From the NCBI GenBank assembly GCA_022774485.1, contig JALFLX010000038.1:1-12646 (forward strand): a stretch of DNA of 12,646 nt, in the 5' to 3' direction. The notes under the pieces were generated by a model. The model was given only the letters and a program-made list of their open reading frames with translations, was not told the DNA's origin and searched no databases. The position numbers and the translations under genes are program-made. Shown in pieces: positions 6,815 through 12,646 of the stretch (its first letter is position 1; each line of letters opens with the position of its first letter). This stretch comes from Bacilli bacterium. GTDB taxonomy: Bacteria; Bacillota_I; Bacilli_A; RFN20; CAG-288.

Positions 6815-9157
6815 ATGGCAAACAACACACTACATGATGAGATTTCTATCGTAATTGAAAAGCTCAAAGAACGTCTTTCGTTTGATGAGAATAAAGAGAC
6901 ATTCTCTTTTGATTCCTGTCTTGCAAAGGATATCTATCAGCTTCAGGAATATCACGAATATTTAGAAGAGTTCACTCGGCTGATCTCAAATCATATCGAA
7001 TTTACACTTCCTTCCCTTCCAAATCTTCAGGAGATTTTCGTTCGTTTAGAGAAACAGAGCGTTCTCTCTCCGTTTGATTTCCTTTCTATTTTTGATTTAT
7101 TAGATGCATCAGAACGAATTTATGACCTTCTCTCTGAGAAGAAAGAATATTTTCATCTAAACGATGATGCGTTGGATTTAAATCCTGTTGTCACTTTGAA
7201 GAGAAGTATCTCTTCCATGATTGAATCCGATGGGACTGTCAGTGACAACGCTTCTTCTAAGCTAAGAGATGTCCGAAGTAAAATCCGGGAAACGAGGCGT
7301 GATTTGACGAATATCATGAACACGTATCGAAACCGTTATTCCACATCTCTTTCAAGCGATGTAATCGCCTTGAAAGGAGGGCAGGAGGCTTTGCCTGTAA
7401 AGCTTTCTTGTAAAGGTTCAGTAAAAGGAGCGACAATCGGATATTCTTCAACAGGAGAGACTGTTTTTATCGTCCCTTATGAGGTGATCGATTTGCAGAA
7501 TCATCTCTCCAGTCTCCTGCAAGAGGAGCAGGATGAGATTGTGAAAGTGCTTCATGACCTCTCTTTGAAATGTCAAAAAAGTCTTCCTCAACTGAGAAGA
7601 GATAATGAGATCTTAGCGAAGTTTGATCGATTCTACGCCTCTGCTCAATACGGTCTTTCCTACGATGGAACAATCGCTTCGATTTCAGAGAAAGAGTTGT
7701 CGTTAAACGCTTTGTTCCATCCGTTACTCCGTGCGAAGAAAGTTGTCACCAACTCTTTGACACTGGGTGGAAAAGAGCCCCAGGCGATGTTGATTTCAGG
7801 TCCAAACGCTGGTGGAAAATCTATTTTGATCAAAGCAGTTGCGCTCTCTGTTTATATGAATCAGCTCGGCTTGATGATTCCCTGTCATCAGGATTCTTCC
7901 ATTCCGTTTGTGAAAAAAGTCTTTTTCATCGGCGGAGATAATCAGTCGGTGATGGATAATCTCTCGACTTTCTCTTCTCATTTATTAGGAATTAAAACAA
8001 TTATTGATTCCGCGGATGAGAACTCTTTAGTCATCATCGATGAAGTAGGTGAGGGAACGAGCCCGAAAGATGGAGAAGCGCTCGGTGTTGCGCTTTTGAA
8101 ATACTTTGAGCGTCTCAATTGTTTGACGCTTTTGACTTCGCACTTTGATGGGATGAAGATCTATGCCTCAAGCGATCCTCTTGCTCAGATTGCAGCGATG
8201 GAATTTGATAATACATCGTTAACTCCGACTTATCGTCTTCTCGTTCACACCACAGGAAAATCTTATGGCATTCTTTTGGCAAGACAGCTCGGATTAAAAG
8301 AGGAGATTTTAAAAGATGCAATCGCGTTCCAAAATGAAAGAAGCAACCGAGATACCGATGCTTTAATGGAGAAGCTCACAGAGCAAGTTTCCATCAACGA
8401 GAAGAAGCAGAGAGAATTAGATAATAAAATGAAAGATCTCGACCGCATCATTGAGAAAAAGCAAAAAGCAATCGATTCCTTGAATCAGGAAAAGAACGCA
8501 ATCAAGATGAAGGCCGCGCAAAAAGTCGATCGTCTTGTTGAAGAGAGAATCAAAGAGATTGATAAAATTTGGGAGCAGAAGCAGAGCTCCGGTGAGATGA
8601 AATACTCAGAAGTCTCTCAAGCGAAAGGTGAACTCAACAAGATTAAGACACAAGAGGAAAAAGAGCCTGTCTTAAAATCTTTCCCTGTTTTGACAGACTT
8701 AAAAGTTGGTGAGCTTGTCGAGGATGAGGATGGTAGAAGAGGAAAGATTCTCGAGGTGAAAAAGAAAGAAGTTCTTCTCGACTTAGATGGGTTAAGAATC
8801 CGCAGAGGAATCTCTGGGTTAAAACGAGCGAAGCTGACTGCAAAGGATGTCAAAGTCAAGAAGGAGTACACCAGTTCAATTGATACTGCATATCTTAACA
8901 TTTCTCCCTCACAAGGCATGGAGTGCAATATCATCGGCATGCATGTGGATGAGGCGATGAGAAAAGTGGTCTCATTCTTAGATTCTTCAAGACTACACCA
9001 TTTCACTTGTGTCAGAATCATTCACGGCGCTGGCACGTTTGCTTTAAAAAATGCTGTCTGGAAATATCTTGCGAACCATAAAGAATTCGTGAAGGATTAT
9101 CGCTTCGGTCAAGAAGGAGAAGGCGGCCTTGGAGCGACCGTCGTCCATTTGAAATGA
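6815..9157 (+). CDS. mutS2: MutS2 family ATPase with C-terminal Smr domain
   Basis: A 780-residue MutS homologue without the mismatch-recognition domain. Family roles are suppression of recombination and, in Bacillus subtilis, rescue of collided ribosomes. Domains in order: helical core (about 1-300); ABC-type ATPase with Walker A SGPNAGGKS (328-336), Walker B VIIDEVGEGTS with Asp409-Glu410, and TSH in LTLLTSHFDG; a charged coiled coil (about 510-605); a small KOW-like region (about 625-670); and Smr (about 705-780) with IIHGAGT and the ending EGGLGATVVHLK. The Smr domain departs from the family: the LDLRG motif of nuclease-active members reads CNIIG, and HGKGTGALR reads HGAGTFALK. Smr nuclease activity is therefore doubtful while the ATPase looks intact. 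The stop overlaps the uvrC ATG. No Shine-Dalgarno precedes the start. Confidence 0.95.
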   Translation: MANNTLHDEISIVIEKLKERLSFDENKETFSFDSCLAKDIYQLQEYHEYLEEFTRLISNHIEFTLPSLPNLQEIFVRLEKQSVLSPFDFLSIFDLLDASERIYDLLSEKKEYFHLNDDALDLNPVVTLKRSISSMIESDGTVSDNASSKLRDVRSKIRETRRDLTNIMNTYRNRYSTSLSSDVIALKGGQEALPVKLSCKGSVKGATIGYSSTGETVFIVPYEVIDLQNHLSSLLQEEQDEIVKVLHDLSLKCQKSLPQLRRDNEILAKFDRFYASAQYGLSYDGTIASISEKELSLNALFHPLLRAKKVVTNSLTLGGKEPQAMLISGPNAGGKSILIKAVALSVYMNQLGLMIPCHQDSSIPFVKKVFFIGGDNQSVMDNLSTFSSHLLGIKTIIDSADENSLVIIDEVGEGTSPKDGEALGVALLKYFERLNCLTLLTSHFDGMKIYASSDPLAQIAAMEFDNTSLTPTYRLLVHTTGKSYGILLARQLGLKEEILKDAIAFQNERSNRDTDALMEKLTEQVSINEKKQRELDNKMKDLDRIIEKKQKAIDSLNQEKNAIKMKAAQKVDRLVEERIKEIDKIWEQKQSSGEMKYSEVSQAKGELNKIKTQEEKEPVLKSFPVLTDLKVGELVEDEDGRRGKILEVKKKEVLLDLDGLRIRRGISGLKRAKLTAKDVKVKKEYTSSIDTAYLNISPSQGMECNIIGMHVDEAMRKVVSFLDSSRLHHFTCVRIIHGAGTFALKNAVWKYLANHKEFVKDYRFGQEGEGGLGATVVHLK

Positions 9158-10977
9158 GTTATCTTGACTATCCTGTTTTGAAGCAGAAGATTTCCCTTCT
9201 TCCGGATAAACCCGGGTCTTATCAGATGAAAGATGAGCAAGGGAATATCATATATGTCGGGAAAGCGAAGTCGCTTCTCAAGCGTGTTAAACAGTACTTT
9301 GTCCGCCCTCAAACTGGGAAAGTTTTTCGTATGGTTCAGGAGATTCGCGATTTCGATATCATTGAAACATCTTCGGAAAAAGAAGCTCTATTATTAGAAA
9401 TTTCTCTTATTCATAAATATTATCCGAAATATAACATCATGTTGATGGATGATAAGATGTATCCCTATATCGCCTTGAAGAAATCTGGTGATCCTTTCTT
9501 GAGAATTACACGAAACGATAAAGAAAAAGGATATCGTTATTTCGGCCCTTATCCAAACTCCTCAAAAGCTTATAAGGTCATCGACTTGATGAATAAGGTC
9601 TTCCCCATTCGCAAATGTCAAAACATTCCTGCTCATCCTTGTCTTTATTATCATATGGGGCAGTGTTTGGCCCCTTGCATCAATAAGGTACAAGAAAACA
9701 AATATATAGAACTTAGACAATCCATCACTCGTTTTTTAAATGGTGATGTCTCTTTTGTCACTCAGAAGCTTCACTTAGAAATGAAGCAGTATGCTGACAA
9801 TTTGGAATTTGAAAAAGCGAAAGAATGTAAGGATTTGCTCGATGCGATTGAGGAGATTAAATCGAAGCAGAATGTCATGTTTCAAGATCATATCGACCGT
9901 GATGTCATGGGTTACTCGGTTCGTGAGGGGTATGTCTGTGTGGTCTTTTTGCTCTACCGTAGAGGTGTTCTTTTAGGAAAGAATGTCTACATTGAGGAGC
10001 TTGAGGATGACCTTGAGGATTTGTTAGAGAACTTGGCGGTTCAGTTCTATCAGAAACAGTCAAGTCTTCCAAAGGAGTTGATTGTTCTTGATAAACAGAT
10101 GGCTCCTCTTTTAGAAGAAGCGCTAAAGATCAATGTGGTTGTCCCTTCAAGAGGAAAGAAGAAAGACCTTCTTTTGATGGCGGATGATAACGCAAAACAG
10201 ATGCTTGACCAGCACTTCCAGACTGCGCGTCTTGAGGATGATGTTCTTTCGCTATTAGAGGAGCTGAAAGAGAAGTTATCTCTGAAGAAGACACCACTTG
10301 ATATCGAGCTTTACGATAACTCTCATCTTCAGGGATATGATCCTGTCGGTGCGATGGTGAAATTTATCAATGGGGAAAAAGCGCCCTCTCTCTACCGAAA
10401 ATACAAAATTACCCAACCGAATCCTCAAGATGATACTGCTTCGATGAGGGAGGTCTTGTCGAGGCGTTTCAAACGGTTGAAGGAAGAGAATCAAAAACTT
10501 CCTGATCTAATTCTTTTAGATGGTGGTTTTGCTCAGTGTGCTGTTGGACTAGAAGTGAAAGAGGAGTATGGTCTCGATATCCCGATTGCTGGACTTGAGA
10601 AGAATGACAAACATGCCACTGATTCTCTCATCAATGCAGATACGGGTGAAATTATTCCGTTAGAGAGAAGCAGCAAGCTGTTTTTCCTTTTGATGAGAAT
10701 GCAGGATGAGATTCATCGCTATGCGATCACGTATCATCGTGGAAAGAGAGGAAAATCAAAATACAAAACTGTTTTTGATGATATCCCGGGAATCGGTCCG
10801 AAAAGAAAAGACCAGCTTTTGCAGGCTTATCCATCGACGGAGGATTTATATACAGCGACACTTGATGGTCTTATGAGGTTTGTTCCGGAAGCTGCTGCGA
10901 AAGAGGTGCTTTTGAGGGTGGAAAAGCTGAAAGCACAACAGGAGGAGTTTACGCGTTTATCAAAGGACCCTTGCTGA
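9154..10977 (+). CDS. uvrC: Excinuclease ABC subunit C
   Basis: Dual-incision nuclease of nucleotide excision repair, working with UvrA and UvrB. At 607 residues it has the usual length. Visible parts: the N-terminal GIY-YIG nuclease for the 3' cut (GSYQM at 21-25, IIYVGKAKSLLKRVKQYF at 32-49); four cysteines C155, C163, C171 and C175 placed like the iron-sulfur ligands known in UvrC; a UVR helix hairpin binding UvrB (about 205-240, LEFEKAKECKDLLDAIE); the RNase H-like nuclease for the 5' cut (Asp388 in YDNSHLQG, Asp456 in LILLDGG, His521 in DEIHRYAI); and helix-hairpin-helix repeats (from 544, IPGIGPKRKDQLL). The ATG overlaps the mutS2 stop as ATGA, so translation is probably coupled. All key residues appear present. 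Confidence 0.97.
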   Translation: MSYLDYPVLKQKISLLPDKPGSYQMKDEQGNIIYVGKAKSLLKRVKQYFVRPQTGKVFRMVQEIRDFDIIETSSEKEALLLEISLIHKYYPKYNIMLMDDKMYPYIALKKSGDPFLRITRNDKEKGYRYFGPYPNSSKAYKVIDLMNKVFPIRKCQNIPAHPCLYYHMGQCLAPCINKVQENKYIELRQSITRFLNGDVSFVTQKLHLEMKQYADNLEFEKAKECKDLLDAIEEIKSKQNVMFQDHIDRDVMGYSVREGYVCVVFLLYRRGVLLGKNVYIEELEDDLEDLLENLAVQFYQKQSSLPKELIVLDKQMAPLLEEALKINVVVPSRGKKKDLLLMADDNAKQMLDQHFQTARLEDDVLSLLEELKEKLSLKKTPLDIELYDNSHLQGYDPVGAMVKFINGEKAPSLYRKYKITQPNPQDDTASMREVLSRRFKRLKEENQKLPDLILLDGGFAQCAVGLEVKEEYGLDIPIAGLEKNDKHATDSLINADTGEIIPLERSSKLFFLLMRMQDEIHRYAITYHRGKRGKSKYKTVFDDIPGIGPKRKDQLLQAYPSTEDLYTATLDGLMRFVPEAAAKEVLLRVEKLKAQQEEFTRLSKDPC

Positions 10978-11008
10978 GGGGAAAGGTGATTTAAGTTCCC
11001 CAGATTTT
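10978..11008 (+). terminator. Weak hairpin after uvrC
   Basis: GGGGAA (10978-10983) and TTCCCC (10996-11001) form a six-pair stem with a 12-base loop directly after the uvrC stop. It is followed by AGATTTT. The stem is short and the T tract is broken, so termination may be partial. Confidence 0.45.
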
Positions 11009-11010
11009 GC

Positions 11011-11039
11011 TTGAAATTGCCTTGTTAAGAGAGTATACT
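11011..11039 (+). promoter_or_regulatory. Promoter of the tRNA-Pro gene
   Basis: TTGAAA (11011-11016) and TATACT (11034-11039) are separated by exactly 17 bases, close to the vegetative consensus. Transcription would start near 11046, leaving about 47 bases of 5' leader before the mature tRNA for removal by RNase P. Confidence 0.8.
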
Positions 11040-11065
11040 TTACTAGCCTGAAAGACGCGTCCCTA

Positions 11066-11085
11066 TCCGGATCCGTTCCGTAAGG
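11066..11085. repeat. Left arm of an inverted repeat flanking the tRNA
   Basis: TCCGGATCCG (11066-11075) plus TAAGG (11081-11085) is the reverse complement of CCTTACGGATCCGGA at 11249-11263, except for five extra bases (TTCCG) inserted here. The extra bases look like a small local duplication. The arm lies in the tRNA leader; the partner lies beyond the tRNA terminator. Confidence 0.6.
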
Positions 11086-11092
11086 TCAAGAG

Positions 11093-11169
11093 CGGGACAT
11101 AGCGCAGCTTGGTAGCGCACTTCCTTGGGGTGGAAGGGGTCATGAGTTCAAATCTCATTGTTCCGACCA
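11093..11169 (+). tRNA. tRNA-Pro, anticodon GGG
   Basis: 77 bases including an encoded CCA. The acceptor CGGGACA pairs with TGTTCCG (one G-U) and is followed by discriminator A and CCA. The D-arm is GCGC...GCGC. The anticodon stem CTTCC/GGAAG encloses the seven-base loop TTGGGGT, placing GGG at positions 34-36 with G37 next to it. The T-arm is ATGAG/CTCAT with loop TTCAAAT. It reads CCC and CCU. In the family, m1G37 modification of such tRNAs prevents frameshifting. It stands alone with its own promoter and terminator. Confidence 0.95.
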
Positions 11170-11179
11170 TGAATATTCA

Positions 11180-11204
11180 GCTCACCTAAACGGTGGGCTT
11201 TTTT
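11180..11204 (+). terminator. Terminator of tRNA-Pro
   Basis: GCTCACC (11180-11186) pairs with GGTGGGC (11192-11198; one G-U) around the loop TAAAC. Six T follow. It starts ten bases after the CCA end. Confidence 0.9.
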
Positions 11205-11270
11205 GATACCCTGACAACACAGGAAGTGGTGATGGATGTAAATGACTTCCTTACGGATCCGGAAATATAA
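11205..11270. repeat. Right arm of the tRNA-flanking inverted repeat, with a small hairpin
   Basis: CCTTACGGATCCGGA (11249-11263) is the partner of the arm at 11066-11085. Its left end overlaps a separate hairpin, AGGAAGT (11221-11227) with ACTTCCT (11245-11251), so the two pairings exclude each other in one strand. No gene is seen in this stretch. Confidence 0.5.
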
Positions 11271-11382
11271 AAGGGAGTGTCAAGAAGGTGGACTCCTGAC
11301 ACTCCTTTAACCCCGTTAGCCCTGCTGGCTAGACCACGGCGTTACTTTGGGGAACACAAAGTAACGCCCTTCTTGACACTCC
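11271..11382. repeat. Multi-arm palindromic unit downstream of tnpB
   Basis: A perfect 15-base inverted repeat, GGAGTGTCAAGAAGG (11274-11288) with CCTTCTTGACACTCC (11368-11382), encloses two hairpins: TAGCC/GGCTA (11317-11321/11327-11331) and a perfect 12-pair stem GGCGTTACTTTG/CAAAGTAACGCC (11338-11349/11357-11368, loop GGGAACA). TGACACTCC also occurs at 11297-11305, so the left arm GGAGTGTCA can instead close a local nine-pair hairpin (12 with flanking A-T and G-T pairs). On the minus strand that local hairpin is followed by CTTTTATATTT and could terminate tnpB transcription. Origin unknown: right end of the tnpB element, or a separate repeat. Confidence 0.7.
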
Positions 11383-11383
11383 A

Positions 11384-11459
11384 ACCGATAAGCGGCTGGC
11401 TTTCCCCACGCAAGGGGCCTTCACCGAATGTCCATCGGCATATATCAACCATTATCGGT
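11384..11459 (-). ncRNA. Candidate omega (guide) RNA scaffold at the tnpB 3' end
   Basis: TnpB proteins act with an RNA made from the 3' end of their gene and the element's right end. Here ACCGATAA, overlapping the tnpB stop codon (minus strand 11459-11452), pairs perfectly with TTATCGGT (11391-11384). Inside are hairpins CCGA/TCGG (11424-11427/11435-11438) and CCCC/GGGG (11404-11407/11414-11417). ACCGA at 11423-11427 could also pair with TCGGT at 11455-11459, which would permit a pseudoknot. Position and folding fit the family pattern; the exact ends, and where the guide begins, cannot be fixed from sequence alone. Confidence 0.5.
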
Positions 11460-12546
11460 ATGATACAATTCTTTCTCCTTCTTTGAGGATGTTCTTTGCT
11501 GCATTCACATCTCGATCGTGTGTCTCACCACAGTGTGGACAGGTCCATTCACGGATGTGGATGTCTTTTGTCTCGCGGTATCGATATCCGCAGTTATGAC
11601 AGATTTGACTTGAGGGATAATAGCGATCGATAACGACGAGCTGATGTCCGTACTCAATCATTTTCTCATTGAGGCGGTATTTGATCTGATAGAAAGAGTC
11701 ATCGTTGACTCCTTTCCCGTATTCTTTTGCAATGCCTTTGACATCGAGGTCTTCGATGGCGATCATCTGGTACTCTTTTGCTAATTTGGTGGTGAGTTTT
11801 TCGATGTAGTCATCTCTCATGCGCTTGGCGTTAAGATGGTAGCGGCTTAAGCATGCTTTTGTTTTCTGAAAGTTTTTGCTTCCTTTTTCACGATGCTGAA
11901 GTTCTCTTTGTTTCTTCGCAAGTTTTTCACTGATTTTTTCAAAGGGATGGATATAATCGAGCTTTATCCCTTCGCTGAGGACGCAAAGGTGTTGTAGGGA
12001 CATGTCGATTCCTACTTTCTTTTCGGTTGGTTCGGAATCTTTTTTGGAGAGGAAGCTGATGACAAAGCTTACATAGAACTCTTTGTTATTTGTCTTTGAG
12101 AGGATAACATTGTGTATGTGTGCACCTTCTGGAAGAGGTCTTGACCATCTCAGTTTCAATCTTGGAAAACCAGTTAAATAAAGATATTTTCCTCTGATCT
12201 TGTACTCTTTTTGTCGTTTGCCAAAGGTCAGTTTTCGATCGTCATCGTGTTTTCTAGTTTTGACATCATGTGTTTTGCTCGCTTTTCTCAAGCGGTCAAA
12301 GGCGCTTTGAAAAACGCAGCGTGGTGTCTTGATGAAATCTTGTGTTTCTAGCTGTTTCAAACAGTAATTGAAAAGGCGATGAAACATGTTATAACCATCG
12401 TAATCCATGTGATGCTGGTTATGCCAATACAAACAGATATTGTAGAATCTCCGATAATCTTTGAAGCATTTCAGGAGGAATTCTTTGGTAGCGCTGTTTG
12501 GTATCACGCGATATTGATAGGAGCGAACGATCTTTTCTGTATGCAT
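11452..12546 (-). CDS. tnpB: TnpB, RNA-guided nuclease of an IS200/IS605-type element
   Basis: 364 residues, close to the usual TnpB length. The N-terminal region (RSYQYRVIPNSATKEFLLKCFKDYRRFYN) is the typical OrfB helical start. The three RuvC-like parts are intact: GIDMSLQHL with Asp181, IAIEDLDVKGI with Glu265, and THDRDVNAAKNIL with the DRD aspartates 344/346. Between II and III sits a zinc ribbon CHNCGY...CPHCG (Cys316, Cys319, Cys336, Cys339). In characterised relatives the protein cuts DNA next to a short TAM under an omega RNA and helps retain the element. No TnpA transposase is in the window; it may lie beyond the right edge or be absent, as in solo-tnpB (IS1341-like) elements. GAGGG five bases before the ATG supports the start. 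Folded DNA follows the stop. Confidence 0.93.
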   Translation of the reverse strand: MHTEKIVRSYQYRVIPNSATKEFLLKCFKDYRRFYNICLYWHNQHHMDYDGYNMFHRLFNYCLKQLETQDFIKTPRCVFQSAFDRLRKASKTHDVKTRKHDDDRKLTFGKRQKEYKIRGKYLYLTGFPRLKLRWSRPLPEGAHIHNVILSKTNNKEFYVSFVISFLSKKDSEPTEKKVGIDMSLQHLCVLSEGIKLDYIHPFEKISEKLAKKQRELQHREKGSKNFQKTKACLSRYHLNAKRMRDDYIEKLTTKLAKEYQMIAIEDLDVKGIAKEYGKGVNDDSFYQIKYRLNEKMIEYGHQLVVIDRYYPSSQICHNCGYRYRETKDIHIREWTCPHCGETHDRDVNAAKNILKEGERIVSYR

Positions 12547-12617
12547 ATTTTCCCTCTTTCACTCTTTATTGGGTGGGAGGTACTCTTTTTTCTAAGCATT
12601 TCAAAAAAATTTTTTCA

Positions 12618-12646
12618 TAAAAACACTCCCCTTTCGAGGAGTGTGA
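12618..12646 (-). terminator. Hairpin at the right edge upstream of tnpB
   Basis: On the minus strand ACACTCC (12644-12638) pairs with GGAGTGT (12629-12623) around an eight-base loop, followed by TTTTA. This would end a transcript entering from the right. The arm GGAGTGT matches the arm motif at 11274-11280, so it may alternatively be a left-end hairpin of the element. Confidence 0.5.

Larger units (their letters stand above)
11274..12622 (-). mobile_element. IS200/IS605-family (tnpB-only in view) element, ends uncertain
   Basis: The element is inferred from tnpB plus the hairpin-rich DNA on its 3' side. The right end lies somewhere between about 11383 and 11271. One possible cut follows GGAGTGTCAA on the minus strand (11382-11373), since TCAA is the right-end cleavage sequence of IS608. 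The left end lies in the A/T-rich DNA at about 12560-12622 or past the window. IS605 elements make no target duplications, so the ends need comparison with an empty site. Confidence 0.4.

Noticed and set aside
8617..9021. A 134-codon minus-strand frame inside mutS2.
   Set aside because: It is antisense to the linker and Smr coding region, with low-complexity serine/phenylalanine content typical of shadow frames.
11093..11169. tRNA 3' end as an integration (att) site for the tnpB region.
   Set aside because: No direct repeat of the tRNA 3' end is found elsewhere in the window and no integrase gene is present.
11271..11460. CRISPR array.
   Set aside because: The repeats are inverted and nested, not evenly spaced direct repeats with spacers, and there are no cas genes.
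11277..11486. A 69-codon plus-strand frame across the palindromic region.
   Set aside because: It runs through hairpin arms and into the tnpB antisense strand, has no ribosome site and shows no recognisable protein pattern.

Overview
The window reads as a chromosomal stretch of a low-to-moderate GC Gram-positive bacterium of the Bacilli/Erysipelotrichia type. The evidence is the linked ileS-lspA-rluD set, MutS2 and RNase HIII (both typical of Firmicutes), strong Shine-Dalgarno sites at several genes and consensus -35/-10 promoters. UGA is a stop here: mutS2, lspA, uvrC and the first gene all end in it, and Trp is written UGG. The Mycoplasma genetic code is therefore excluded. No species can be named from the sequence alone.

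Layout. Bases 1-875 hold the 3' part of an alpha/beta-hydrolase gene whose frame is open to the left edge. Bases 961-5385 (+) are a tight operon: ileS (isoleucyl-tRNA synthetase), lspA (lipoprotein signal peptidase) and rluD (23S rRNA pseudouridine synthase), joined by 8-base and 4-base overlaps. A hairpin at 5390-5435 ends this operon and also serves the convergent gene on the minus strand, a small DUF3221-like protein (5416-5793). Upstream of that gene, on the minus strand, lies rnhC (RNase HIII). Its frame is broken by one in-frame TGA, after which 23 more family-like codons follow. rnhC and mutS2 diverge from a 58-base spacer in which both genes appear to have an extended -10 box only 6-8 bases from the ATG, which would give leaderless mRNAs. 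mutS2 and uvrC (6815-10977, +) overlap by ATGA.

Bases 10978-11451 carry no protein gene. They hold a weak uvrC terminator, a near-consensus promoter, a tRNA-Pro(GGG) gene with encoded CCA, its terminator, an inverted repeat around the tRNA, and then a densely folded stretch (about 11271-11460) next to the 3' end of a minus-strand tnpB gene (11452-12546). TnpB has an intact RuvC site and zinc ribbon, and no TnpA is seen. The folded DNA downstream of tnpB lies where the guide (omega) RNA and right end of such elements are expected.

Functionally the left and centre are housekeeping: translation (ileS, tRNA-Pro, rluD), envelope maturation (lspA) and genome maintenance (rnhC, mutS2, uvrC). The right end is accessory. 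The points most worth attention are the in-frame TGA in rnhC, the paired leaderless promoters, the altered nuclease motifs in the MutS2 Smr domain, and the multi-arm palindrome beside tnpB. I do not see an unmistakably new multi-gene system.
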